A stretch of DNA of 64,000 bases from assembly GCA_963969595.1 (NCBI GenBank), contig OZ018413.1, positions 11,646,211 to 11,710,210 on the forward strand. The letters run 5' to 3'. The stretch is from Neckera pumila. Lineage: Eukaryota; Streptophyta; Bryopsida; Hypnales; Neckeraceae. Both the position numbers and the translations under genes were made by a program. Below the pieces are notes generated by a model, which was not told the origin of the DNA, ran no database searches, and was given only the letters and a program-made list of their open reading frames with translations. Shown one piece after another: positions 1 to 9,882 of this stretch; position 1 is the first letter of the stretch; every line of letters starts with the position of its first letter.

Positions 1-2
1 CT

Positions 3-269
3 CTTCATCATCACACCATCTTCCACACCGGTTCCAGCAGCCGTCCCTCGCAGCCCGTTACCGATCATAAACAAGCAGCTTCATCCAAATCTCAATCACA
101 CGCCTCCTCCACAGATTTTCCTCTATCACCTACTCCCCGAACCTGCTTACCTAAGCTAGCTTCCCAAGCCAACCCGCTCTCATTCCGCTTCAAACTCTCG
201 CATACGCCTTCCCTCTCGCAACTTCAAAATCAAACTAAACGGCGCACTAAACTACCTCTCCTTGCATAA
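3..269 (+). CDS. possible 3' end of a protein gene (partial, unrecognised)
   Basis: A plus-strand frame is open from the left edge through 88 codons to TAA at 267-269. The encoded stretch is low-complexity, rich in Ser, Pro, Thr, Gln and Lys, with no recognisable domain and a basic tail (QNQTKRRTKLP). Another frame is also open for 56 codons here, so openness partly reflects the C-rich composition. If real it is a disordered C-terminus whose start lies outside the window. The rival reading is untranslated leader of a minus-strand gene. Confidence 0.2.
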   Translation, partial: LHHHTIFHTGSSSRPSQPVTDHKQAASSKSQSHASSTDFPLSPTPRTCLPKLASQANPLSFRFKLSHTPSLSQLQNQTKRRTKLPLLA

Positions 270-705
270 GGACTCGAGAAACCGAACCCGCAACATGAAA
301 ACGAACAACAAAACAATATAAAGATTCAAGAACAAAAAACAAAAATAAAAACCTCCGACGACGACTTCGAAGGAAGAAGACAAGAAGCCGAACTGACTTA
401 TCCAAGAAAGTCGTGCTCCACTTCTCTCCTCACTACGACTGATGAGCATTCGAAGAAAAACCCGCGGCGCATTCGAAGGAGAAGAACGAATCAAAAAACT
501 AACCGAAAAACATGAGTCGGAGAACGAGCATTCGAGGAAAACGAACTGAAAGCAAGCAAGAAGTCCGGCGCGTAGATCGTTCAGTTTGTCACGCCTCCTC
601 GGTATCGTAACAAACGTGCCACACAGAGTTCCGGGTCGCTGAAGAGCCACTTCAGTTCTGTAAACTAATAAGCCTGAAATTCAGCGGGCGGTTAGTTTTC
701 CTGTG

Positions 706-733
706 AATGCTGCTGCTGCTGCTGCTGCTGCTG
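706..733. repeat. CTG/CAG trinucleotide run
   Basis: About nine uninterrupted CTG units lie inside the GC-rich edge island. They encode poly-Leu, poly-Cys or poly-Ala in one strand and poly-Gln, poly-Ala or poly-Ser in the other. Such runs are common in leaders and disordered coding parts of plant genes, and nothing here decides which. Confidence 0.9.
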
Positions 734-1067
734 CCAATTGCTGTGGTAAAAATCAACGACAAGGTCGAGGACAACGACGACGACGAAGAAGTTGCTGTCA
801 ATGCTGCTCGCTGCAGCAGCAACGCCTGCGCGCCACTTATTGCTCCCCTCACTCTTCCCACCCGTAACGCTGGCTCCATGACTCGGACAGGGTCACATTA
901 AATTAGAGACCACAGTAATTGAATCGCGACTATATTTACGCACTTGACTATATTTTACTCTTATCAGATTAATCATTTCCCGTACTGCCGAATATCCCGC
1001 CAGTTTCGGTCGTACACTCCGGGTTTCCAGCTCCGGCAAATTTACGGTCTACGGGACCAGGACTCCA

Positions 1068-1363
1068 CTTACGTGTACGTGTAGGTCAGTTTCGGAAATA
1101 ATTAGGGATCGTGTCTAAAACTTTAAAAATTGTATAACTATTTCTGAAAATCTGATTTTTTTTTTTTATTGTTGCTAATTCTGAATATCCAAAAAATTAT
1201 TCTTGAAAAAGTTTAGAAAAAAGAACACGTTTAAGTATGAATAGAAAAAATCAATCCAAAATTAGGAGTTGTCAAACAATTAGAAACAACAAAGTGCCAA
1301 AAGCAAAAAAAAAAAAAAAAAATCAAGCTACCGAATTGTCGAACTACCAAAAACTAAACTATT
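1068..1363 (-). repeat. dispersed repeat R1, copy 1
   Basis: The reverse complement of this stretch matches 40338-40614 over most of its length. Both share a block containing AATTAGCAACAATAAAAAA and another containing TTAGACACGATC. No terminal repeats, target duplication or coding capacity are visible, so the class of element is unknown. Copy 1 also carries a long A-run near 1305-1322. Confidence 0.7.
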
Positions 1364-1527
1364 TCGATACCAAAGTGCCAAAACTAACCTATGCTTACGG
1401 GTATACCAAGGGGCTCCTTCCGCTGCATTTCAATTGAACAATGCATTTGAGCATTAACGGAACCAATGGAATCCCGGGGTCTTGTGGAAATGAAAATGGA
1501 ATAAATTTCATTAGTTTCCTTTCATTA
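1364..1527. other. non-coding spacer before the Harbinger element
   Basis: No gene, RNA or repeat could be supported here. A 10-bp GGCTCCTTCC at 1409 recurs inverted near 5032, but without further similarity I do not treat it as a transposon end. Confidence 0.4.
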
Positions 1528-1660
1528 GGGCCTCGCACATGGCCCTCACACAGGCCGTTGGGGGTCGCGTGTGAGGGCCTAAAAGGCCGGGTTTGTCTGG
1601 TTTTGGGCAAATCAGGCAGCCCTCACAGCCCGTGAGGACTGAGCCCTCACGGGCTGTTTA
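1528..1660 (+). repeat. Harbinger left terminal and subterminal repeats
   Basis: GGG plus CCTCGCACATGG forms the putative terminal repeat after TTA at 1525-1527. It is followed by nested inverted motifs: GGCCCTCACAC against GTGTGAGGGCC (1541-1578), and GCCCTCACAGCCCGTGAGG with GAGCCCTCACGGGCTG (1618-1657). Repeated GCCCTCAC in both orientations within about 130 bp looks like clustered transposase or ORF1 binding sites; that role is inferred. Confidence 0.55.
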
Positions 1661-2034
1661 TTCTGCCCTTTTACCAGAAACTAGAAACAAGGTAAACTAA
1701 TAAGCCGGGCCTCCCCACCCACCCACCCACCCACCACCACCACCACATGTACTGAGTTTTCCTTCCTCACTTCCTTAGTTAAACTAGAGAGCAACTTCTT
1801 CACTTCCTTAGTTAAACTGGAGTTACAGTTAAACTGAAGAGCCATGCAAGTAAAGATAAGGTCTCTCTCTTTCCCTCGTCTCTCTCGTTTGTTTCCCTCC
1901 CGTATTGAAGACAAGTTTCGTTCAGTTCATTTATTTTGTTCAAGCCTTTTGGGAAGGGTACACAGAGCTTTTCAAGGGTTTGATTTCTTTCTTTCCTATT
2001 GTGAGGTAGCGGTTCTAGGTTTTGGGTTGTAGGC

Positions 2035-2871
2035 ATGATGGCGGGCCCAGAGGGAGGGTTATTGCATTTGTTGCCTTACGGTGAGGGGGATAGTTCTCAG
2101 GGGACTTAAGGGGGAAGTTCCGGAAGAGCTGGAAATATCAAGAGAGAGTGGACTGACAATACATTGAAGTATCTTGTAGATATTTGTGAAGAATTCTATT
2201 GGAAGTACGATCGGAAGCCTTTCATGAAATCAAATTGGGTGAAGTGGTCGAACAAGATGAACACACAGTTCTCCGAACATCCCCAGAGATCTTGGCAACA
2301 ATGCCGAGATAAATGGAATAAGATGAGGGCGATATACTTAGAAGAGAAGGTGAAGCAAGACCAAACGGGAGCACCACCCTCGACTTGGACCCCGTGGTAT
2401 GAGAGATTCGACAACATTTTTGGTGGCACTGCGAAGACCGAAAGAGTGCCACATGGTGTTGACCAAGGGGTTCGAACACAACATACTGAGCATGTGGTCT
2501 TGAGTGATGATGAGGGCAACAATCCAGGTTTTCCTCCTCCTCCTCCCGTTCCTGGTGCTAGTTCTTCACAGTCACCACGAACACATGCTATCAATCAACC
2601 GGGAGTCGCAGGGCAAGTGAATAAGAGCGCTTCAAAGAAGAAAAGGAAATTGGCGGCTGGAGATGAATCCATAGCCTCAGCCGTAAATAATTTTTCTAAT
2701 GAGATTTTAGAGGTAGAAAAAATGAAATTGTCCATGACAGAGAAGATGACGGACAAGATATTGGACCACGAGAGAGAGAGTAGGAAGATGATCGTAGAGT
2801 CACAATTGAAGATGGCAGAAATATTTGCAAATGCTTTGAAGTCCAAGGACTCCTCAGATGCCTCAAAGTAG
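2035..2871 (+). pseudogene. Harbinger ORF1: Myb/SANT-like DNA-binding protein, interrupted by one stop
   Basis: In PIF/Harbinger transposons ORF1 encodes a nuclear Myb/SANT (trihelix-like) protein that binds transposon ends and cooperates with the transposase. The frame opens with two ATGs (2035, 2038), runs 24 codons, meets TAA at 2107-2109, and continues open for 253 codons to the stop at 2869-2871. The DNA-binding region starts after the stop (EWTDNTLKYL, from 2146) and includes helix residues such as NWVKWSNKM and SWQQCRDKWNKMR. It is followed by a Pro-rich linker (FPPPPPVP), a basic nuclear-localisation-like KKKRK, and a charged C-terminal helix likely to form a coiled coil. No in-frame ATG lies between the stop and the first helix; the next Met (2224) would delete part of the domain. 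A 31-bp intron skipping the stop is too short to believe. I read it as a recent nonsense mutation. Confidence 0.8.
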
Positions 2872-3087
2872 ATGTTGCAGTTCAATAGTTACCTATGTTG
2901 AATAAGTTGAGAGCATTGGAATTTTGGTTCCAATTTTGTATGGAATTGATTTGGTTTGATTTGATTTGATTTGTTCCAATTCCTATTACATTGAATAAAA
3001 CATGCTTCTCATATACATTTATTTGTCCGTGTCCATGGGTAGTTCAATACATAGTTTTGAAAAAAGACATGTAAAATGTCATTATAG
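2872..3087. other. short spacer between the convergent Harbinger genes
   Basis: The spacer holds the 3' untranslated tails of both genes. AATAAA at 2994-2999 could serve ORF1, and a short TTGATTTGAT reiteration lies at about 2946-2972. No other gene is visible. Confidence 0.5.
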
Positions 3088-4281
3088 TCATTCATCATTG
3101 GGATTTTCAATAATCCACTGCCTAAACAATTGCTGTCTCAGGATTTCTCCTTGCCTTTTTGCATGTTCTCCATCTCTACCAACGGGCAATCTTCCATAGC
3201 CAAATCCGACATGTGGATCTCTTCGTTCTACTACATTACCTACCTGAGGCTCTGGTTGGTTCATCATTTCGCAATAGTTGTGTAACCAACAACAAGCTAT
3301 AGTAACCCTAGCAGCTCTATCAACTCTTGAATTGAAATGCTTCAGAATTCTCCATCTATTCTTCAATGTGCCGAACGCTTGCTCAATCACAATTCTTCCT
3401 GAGTTCATGGACTTGTCAAATCTTTTTTTCTGCAAATCATTGGGGGCCTTCCAATTCTTCATCAAATAGGTGCGAATGGGATAGGCAGAATCTCCAATCA
3501 AATAAGGGGTACATTGAATACCTCCAACCGAAACAACTGGTTCTTGTAAAATCTGTCGGTTTCTCAAATCCTTGTACAAACTTGACATTTTAAATTGGCC
3601 GCCATCATGGACTCCTCCAGGTTGGCCAGCACATACATTCCAAAATATTTTTTGTGAATCACATACCGCTTGTAGTACAATTGAGTTGAATTTCTTTCTA
3701 TTGTAAAAATTAGTAGCTGCTAAAGTAACTATTCTACTTGGACTCTCGGCTAATGGTATATGTGTTCCATCAATTGCTCCGCATACATTAGGCAAGCCCA
3801 TTAGTTCTTCGAAATCTGAGATGATGCCCCGAAGGCAGTCTGCACTTGGAATGCTAATGAAGGAACCAAATAATTTGTCTCCATCAGTAAGTACATCAAT
3901 CACAATGTCCACATATTTTCTAATTGTGGAAGCCCCAATCTTGAAACAATCAGCCATGTGTTCTGCGCTATGACCATGAGCAAATCTATAAATTACGCAT
4001 GCTACAATTTTTTTTATTTTCATTTGTGGCCTCAGTTGATAAAGAGTTGCACTTCTCAAGGAAGGAATCAACAAGTTTACCAAATTCTCAAAAGCAGCAA
4101 AACTCATCCTATAGAATTGTTTAAATTTATTCTGGTGCATTTCATCCGTGCATCTCCACACTACCCTTTCTACATAGTTCCAATGCATGGATTGCCTAGG
4201 CTCTACCCAAAAGAGATGTGGAGGATTTTGTTTCTTCCGGGAGGCAATACTAAACAAAAGTGGCAAAAATAAGAAACCCAT
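3088..4281 (-). CDS. PIF/Harbinger transposase (HARBI1/ALP1-like DDE nuclease)
   Basis: A 397-codon uninterrupted frame encodes a DDE-superfamily nuclease of the Harbinger type, which cuts and pastes the transposon with its ORF1 partner. Family signatures are in order. An N-terminal YRMSFAAFENLVNLL segment (about 57-71) comes first, then an HTH-like GASTIRKYV (116-124). The first acidic block is CGAIDGTHIP (D171), followed by GQPGGVHD (219-226), the second acidic block IGDSAYP (D264), and IEQAFGTLKNRWRIL (E300) before CWLHNY (331-336). D171, D264 and E300 are my candidates for the catalytic triad. The length is normal for the family, and an in-frame TAG lies upstream of the ATG at 4281. The first 25 residues are hydrophobic and unusual for the family, so the true start could be Met32. 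Domesticated relatives (ALP1, HDP1) exist, but the neighbouring ORF1 and inverted ends mark this as a transposon gene. All key residues are present, so the enzyme could be active. Confidence 0.93.
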   Translation of the reverse strand: MGFLFLPLLFSIASRKKQNPPHLFWVEPRQSMHWNYVERVVWRCTDEMHQNKFKQFYRMSFAAFENLVNLLIPSLRSATLYQLRPQMKIKKIVACVIYRFAHGHSAEHMADCFKIGASTIRKYVDIVIDVLTDGDKLFGSFISIPSADCLRGIISDFEELMGLPNVCGAIDGTHIPLAESPSRIVTLAATNFYNRKKFNSIVLQAVCDSQKIFWNVCAGQPGGVHDGGQFKMSSLYKDLRNRQILQEPVVSVGGIQCTPYLIGDSAYPIRTYLMKNWKAPNDLQKKRFDKSMNSGRIVIEQAFGTLKNRWRILKHFNSRVDRAARVTIACCWLHNYCEMMNQPEPQVGNVVERRDPHVGFGYGRLPVGRDGEHAKRQGEILRQQLFRQWIIENPNDE

Positions 4282-4659
4282 TGAAGTTCCTAAACCAAAT
4301 TTGAATACCTCCTAAGCTTTTGGTTTGAAACTTACAGAGTTGTTCATTTTCATGAACAACATCCACCATGTGACTACTACTTGCGCAGTAAAAGAAGGCT
4401 CCATATTGCCTTCTAAAACTCCCCTAAATTGTTTTGTTTCAAATTAAAATACGACTCCCAATCAAAAAATAAAAATACGACTTCCAATCTTAAATCCTAA
4501 AACCAAAAAAAATAAATTATTCACAACCCAATTAAGCACTCCTAATTAAAAAACAAGGAAAAAACCAAAAACCACGACCAAAAACCAAAGCTATCAACTC
4601 TTCCAAGAAAGAAAGAAATGCGTGAGGATCCATGCCTGAGGATCCATCCATGCCTGGCC

Positions 4660-4805
4660 TCGGGGGTTTCACCTGCCTCGGGGCTTTCACCATGCCAGCC
4701 AAGCAGGCGAAGCCCCCTGGAGGCTGCATGCGGCTGTGGGGGTGGGGGCCCGCCCTCGCATTGGGGCTCGGACGCAGCCCTCACCACCCCCCATGTGCGA
4801 GGGTT
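4660..4805 (-). repeat. Harbinger right terminal and subterminal repeats
   Basis: This is a GC-rich block ending in CCATGTGCGAGG (4791-4802), the inverted partner of the left end. Inside it GCCCTCGCATTGGGGCTCGG and GCAGCCCTCAC repeat the GCCCTC theme of the left side. Reading frames here are open only because the block is GC-rich. Confidence 0.5.
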
Positions 4806-6126
4806 CATTGTGGGGCAGCCATTGCTTCCAGGGTTTGAAACATTTTGTCGGCAATCAGGCCAATGAATCCCCTTTTCTCAAAAAGCGAAAATCATTGATG
4901 TTGCCAATGAAGTGGCCCTATGTTATGGGACCCATTCCCGTGGGATGCTTTTTATTTTTACTTTTATTTTTCCCCTGTGAGTAGAAAAGTCTCCATTCCA
5001 TGATCCATTCCACAGCAACAAACATGTGACTTGGAAGGAGCCAACAGGGGCGTTACCTGTGGATTTCAAGCAAATGAAGCCAAGAAGATTTGTGCATGTG
5101 ATACTTCTTGTGCATGGAATTGATACTTAAGGTAGATCAACCTATTACCACCCTGATTTGCAATTTGACTATCTTGGGGCTAATTCCATGAGAGACATAT
5201 ATTTTTCAGAGGTGTGCGCATGTTTCATGAATCAAACCCAAGTGAAATTATAATTTTCTAATCAAAATTGTAATTTCTGTGAATTTTTGAAGTGTTTTAC
5301 TAAAGCGTCCATGACTAGGGTCATAAACGCCCTAATAACAACCTGTAACCACCTTCTTATGTCCCTATAAGCATCTAGGTATTCACCAATCAGCTATTGC
5401 CACATTACCCTAAATGACATAAATGCACTGATTTTGTCAGATTTCCAGATAGAATTGGCTCACTTCTGGACAGATTTGGATGGTGGAATGGGTGGAAATG
5501 GGGCCAAAAACAGGGTGGCGGAAATGGGTTGGAGACGGAATTAGGCTGGTCTACCTTATTTGCGGTTCAATGGGAATTCTTTTTTTTCATTTCCTTCCTT
5601 GCTGGCTCTCTGGAGTGGACTGTAAGTTACTGTACATCACATGCAGGTTTACCCACTGAGGGAATGGGTCCCTTTTGAGTTGCCTCCTGGAAAAGGGGAC
5701 CCCAACAGTGTACGAAATTGTCTTATGTGGCTCCTCCACTGTCTTGTATGACTCCCCAACTGTTTTATATGGCTCCTCAAATGTTTTATATGGCTCCTCA
5801 ATCGTAGAATTAATTGATGCAGTAAAATGTCTCATATAGTTTGCAAAGTATAATGTATCTTCCCATTTTGTGGGATGGAGGACCATTGCCTGCCCAGTTG
5901 TACAATGTTATGTACGAAACAATATGGATATATGGATGCAAATATGCAACTAAGTAGGCATGTATGGATGAAAGATTATATATTCATCCCCCAAAGAGCA
6001 GTATAATCCCAAAGTTTTGTACTGTAGTAATTCCATGATTTCATTTATTCATTTATCCATCACCACATGTTCTTGCAAAAAACTTGTAAAACCGTTCAGA
6101 CATTTTTTTGGCAAATAATACCTTGG
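4806..6126. other. non-coding stretch
   Basis: No gene recognised. A short inverted pair, AAAGCGTCCATGAC then GGGTCATAAACGCCC, lies near 5302-5331. A Thr/Glu/Tyr-rich repetitive frame around 5690-5810 (minus) arises from near-tandem copies of a 20-24-bp motif built on GGCTCCTCAA and TGTTTTATAT; it is a minor tandem repeat rather than a gene. Confidence 0.4.
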
Positions 6127-6215
6127 TCTAGCCCCTAAAGGACCAAACACCGTTTTTTGACAACATAGTGAGTTTGGACCACGGTTTGGACAGCTCAGTA
6201 CAAACGAAGTTTTTA

Positions 6216-7157
6216 TTAACCCCTAAAGGTTTTTGACTATGTTTTCACCAAAATTGCTCCAAAACTGCCATTTCTAATACTAGTGCCAAACTTTAGAAAA
6301 AAGCATTTTCGGACACATGTAACCATAGGATCTTGTAGTAAATTTGTTTAAAAAGATGTAGAAAAAATTTCAGAATTTTCCACCGTGTAGATTGCAAGAT
6401 AATAGCATTTGAATTGACAAAAATCCATTTTTTGTCCGTGCAAAAGAACGGGCAGCTGCCCTTCACAAGGTCACATTTGTATGAAAAAATGTCCAAAATG
6501 GTGGTTATTCTTTGGATCCATTTTCCTAGACAAGTCGGATACATGCTTGAAAAAATTCAGATCATTTAGAATGGTACAACATACAGGAAAAAAATAGTAA
6601 GTAGGAAGAGATAGAGAATGATTTAAAACACTAAAATTGTTAAGAATTTATTTATGGAGTTGAAAAATGCCAATCCCAACGGTCGTTATGTTGTAGTAAA
6701 CAATCTACACTCAATGTTTTTATTTTTTTCAAAACTATTGAAAATTGAGTGAAATAAAGGACTTCAAAGTTTATTTTAGAGTTGAGATTCTATAACTACC
6801 CTCAAATTAAGAATCCTCATAACTTTTGACTCATAGATCCAAATGGAATGATTCAAAGCTTCCTGCCTACATATAAATCTAAAGAACAAATTTCAAATTT
6901 TTAATTTTTTAAAAAGTGATTTTTAAATAAGTTTTTCTTGCTGCCCGGGCTGCCCGCCGAGCAATGAAAATGACATATCATGCAATAACTTTTTAATCAT
7001 GTAGTCAAAAGTTATGAAAATTGTTGGGCCTTAAAGCTACACCTCAGGAAAATGTTGTTTGAAAATTTGAAAGAAAAAAATTAAAAACTCCGCTCATAGT
7101 GAGGTGCCCAAAAAAGCTATGTTCTCAAAAAAGCATGTTCATGGCTTTAGGGGTTAA
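6216..7157 (+). mobile_element. TTAA element, subfamily A, nested
   Basis: Ends TTAACCCCTAAAGG and CTTTAGGGGTTAA are complete. Head-to-tail it carries the family landmarks CTGCCATTTCTA, TTGCAAGATAA, CAATCCCAACGGT, CATAACTTTTGACTCAT and CTGCCCG. It interrupts the 6127-8942 copy exactly at TTAA. It is non-coding. Confidence 0.85.
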
Positions 7158-7200
7158 TTTTCTTTGAAATTTTCATGCAAGATGTGTCCAAGGAGTAGCT

Positions 7201-8132
7201 TTAACCCCTATAGTCCCATTGTCCCCTTGAGGGACAAAATGGATTTCATGTAGGCTCCTACAATTTCAATATTTGTTGTAATTTCTGAATTTTTTGTGAA
7301 GATAGAGAATCACATTACCTTTCTAAAAATGTAATTTTTATTTCGATCGATGCCCAGTAGCAAAAGTTATGGCAGAAAAACTCCAAATTTTAGTTCAGCG
7401 GGCAGAAAAGAACCCTCACAAAATCTTTAAATTAAATTTTTTTTAAATTTGCTTCATGCAGATTTTATTTTCATCTAAATGGGAAGCTTTGATTCATTCC
7501 ATTTGAATTTGTTATGCAAAAGTTATGGACAATCTTATTTTTTGGACAATTAGTTGGAGCATCTTCTTGAAAAAATAACTTCTAGGATTCATTTCTGAAA
7601 TCAATTTTAACAATTTTTAAGAAAAAAAGTTTCACAAAGTTAAGATTTCTTGTTAGAACAATCTCACCATTGAGATTAGTATACTTCAACCCTATCTTAG
7701 AGCTATTAATGATTTCATTTTTCCTTCAATTTTGAATCTACTTCTACTTAACAAATTTTCAATGAGTGAAAACTGAGTGTTTCTTTTCTGAATTTTTTGT
7801 CCTAGATTTTGAACTCAATTCCTCATCATATAAAATTAGAAATTCAAAATCATTAGAGCAAGAATTTTAAATTAAGAAGGTTCAAAGCCAAAAAATGTAG
7901 TTGAACCAGGTGCAAAAAAACTTGATTCCTTCACTTTAAATGCAAATATCTTGCAATATACACGGTCAAAATTTCTAAAATTTCTTCCACACATTTTTAC
8001 ACTAGTGTAGTACAAGATCCTATGGTTAAATATGCAAAAAACGCTATCAAATTTTTTTTTGCTCTTTGCTATAGAAATGGTAGTTTTGAATGATTTTTGA
8101 TGGAAAAAGGGCCTTGGGACTTTAGGGATTAA
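7201..8132 (-). mobile_element. TTAA element, subfamily B, nested
   Basis: It begins TTAACCCCTATAG next to GTCCCATTGTCCCCTTG and ends GGACTTTAGGGATTAA, with the head on the right. It interrupts the outer subfamily A copy at a TTAA that is intact and empty in the paralogues at 44679-44682 and 46832-46835. It is non-coding. Confidence 0.85.
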
Positions 8133-8954
8133 GGCCCAACAAATTATCATAATTTTTGACTACATGGTTAAAAAGTTATTGCATGATATGTAATTTTCAT
8201 TAGTCGGTGGATAGTTGGGGTAGCTCAAAAAATTCTTTAAAAATCACTTTTAAAAAAAATAAAAATTTGAAATTGGTTCTTTCTATTTATATATATGCGA
8301 GAAGGTTGAATCTTTCCATTTTGGTTAATGAGAAGAAAATTATGGGGATTCTCAATCTAAGGGTAGTTATGGAATCTCTACTCTAAAATAAACTTGGAAG
8401 TTCTTTATTTAACTAAATTTCCATTATTTTTGAAAAAGAACAAAAACATTAGGTGTAGATTGTTTATTACAACACTGCAACCATTGGAATTGGCATTTTT
8501 CAATTCCATATCTAAATTCTTAACAATTTAGTATTTTGAACCATTCTCAACTCCTTTCTACTTACTCTTTGTTTCCTATATGTTGAGCAATTCCAAATGA
8601 TCTGAAATTTTTCAAGCATGTAGCCAACTTGCCATGAAGAATGAATCCAAAGAGTAACCACCATTTTGAAGTTTTTTCATACAAATGTGACCTTGTGAAG
8701 TGCAACTGCCCGGATTTTTGCAGGGACAAAAAAAGGATTTTTGTGAATTCAAACACTATTATCTTGCAAGCCACTTGGTGGAAATCTCTGAAATACTTAC
8801 CACAACTTTCAAACTAGTGTATTACAAGATCCTACGGTTACATTTGTCCAAAAAATGTTTTTTTTCTAAATTTTTGTACTTGTACTAAAAAAAGCAGTTT
8901 TAGAGCAGTTTTATGAAAACATAGTGTTTGACCTTATATTAACAAATGCAGATC

Positions 8955-9882
8955 TTAACCCCCAAAAGAACCAACATACAATTTTTGGCTACATAGAAAT
9001 TTTGGGCAGGTACGTGTGACTAGGGATTTCAGTATTTTTGGCATAATTTTCAATAAAAGGTGGGGGCAAGGAATATCTTTCATATGCACTAAATTTCATG
9101 ACATTTGGTAATATGAGTCAAAAGTTATGGCCTAATATGCTACTTTTCTCTTAATTGGGCAATCCGGGCAGATCAGAAAAAATCACCTTTTTCAAAAAAA
9201 ATTGAAATTGATTTTTTAGAGTTATATACATGTCAAAAGCTTTGAATCATTCATTTTGATCAATGAGTCAAAAGTTATGAGGAGTTTTTGGTTGCGGGCA
9301 ACTATAGATTTCTTACTCTAAAATAAACTTTAAAGCTCTTTATCTTACTCAATTTTCAATATTTTTTGACAAAAAAAACACATAGGATGTAGATTGTTTA
9401 TTACAACATTGCAACCATTGGAATAGGAATTTTTAAATTGTATAACAAGTAGATTTTTAACAATTTAGTATTTTGAATCATTCTTTACTACTATCTACTT
9501 ACTATTTGTTTCCTATATGTTGAACAATTCCAAATGATGTGAAACTTTTCAAATATGACCAACTTGTCCAGGAAAGAGAATTTAAAGAAGTAACATCATT
9601 TAGGACACTTTTCATACAAAAGTTAGCTTGTGAAGTGCAGCTTCCATGTTTTTGGGAGGGCCAAAAAAATGATTTCAATGAATTTGAATGCTTATATCTT
9701 GCAATCTACGCGGTGGAAATTTCTAAAATTCTTACCATATGTTCTCAAGTCAACATACTACAACATCCCATGGTTACAAGTGCCTAAAAAAAGTTTTTTT
9801 TCAAAAACTTGATACTTGTTCTGAAAATGGCAATTTTTGAGTGTTTTCAGTGAAAACATAGTCATGGAACTTTAGGGGTTAA
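8955..9882 (-). mobile_element. TTAA element, subfamily A
   Basis: The right (head) end ACTTTAGGGGTTAA is intact. The left (tail) end reads TTAACCCCCAAAAG, slightly decayed. Internal landmarks are in the family order. Only 12 bp separate it from the preceding outer copy. It is non-coding. Confidence 0.85.

Larger units (their letters stand above)
1..1020 (-). other. GC/CpG-rich, gene-associated island at the window edge
   Basis: This stretch is visibly richer in G+C and in CpG than almost everything after 6 kb, which in plants is typical of gene promoters and first exons. On the minus strand it reads like a pyrimidine-rich plant leader, and a good splice donor (AG then GTAAGC, plus-strand 145-151) would send transcription off the left edge. 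On the plus strand a frame is open from base 3 to a TAA at 267-269 (88 codons, rich in Ser, Pro, Thr and Lys), which could instead be the disordered C-terminus of a gene entering from the left. I recognise neither. The Leu-run and Ser-run reading frames around 652-901 follow from the CTG run and the acidic-looking GAC/GAG tract, not from a protein I know. Confidence 0.35.
1528..4805. mobile_element. PIF/Harbinger DNA transposon with two convergent ORFs
   Basis: The element holds the two genes that define PIF/Harbinger transposons: a DDE transposase (3088-4281, minus) and a Myb/SANT-like ORF1 protein (2035-2871, plus), facing each other. The outer ends are proposed from an inverted repeat sharing CCTCGCACATGG (1531-1542) with CCATGTGCGAGG (4791-4802). 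The left one follows TTA, the usual three-base target of this superfamily, but the matching copy on the right is not intact (CAT), so that end is decayed or placed a few bases wrong. Both subterminal regions are rich in GCCCTCAC and GTGAGGGC inverted motifs, plausible binding sites for the ORF1/transposase complex. ORF1 carries a stop, so the copy is probably not autonomous although its transposase frame is open. Confidence 0.8.
6127..8942 (-). mobile_element. TTAA element, subfamily A, split by two nested copies
   Basis: This is an outer copy in reverse orientation: its tail end GCCCCTAAAGGACC begins near 6130 (flanking TTAA decayed to CTAG) and its head ends at TTAA 8939-8942. Two younger elements (6216-7157 and 7201-8132) sit at TTAA sites inside it. 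Removing them and one TTAA each leaves about 950 bp, the normal size, that aligns with the copies at 44548 and 46029. No coding capacity. Confidence 0.8.

Noticed and set aside
707..901. Leu-rich then acidic small protein on the plus strand
   Set aside because: The Leu run is the CTG microsatellite and no homologue is known to me; treated as composition.
1409..5041. GGCTCCTTCC inverted pair as the true Harbinger ends
   Set aside because: Only 10 bp match, without TTA flanks or further similarity; the CCTCGCACATGG pair with subterminal repeats is better.
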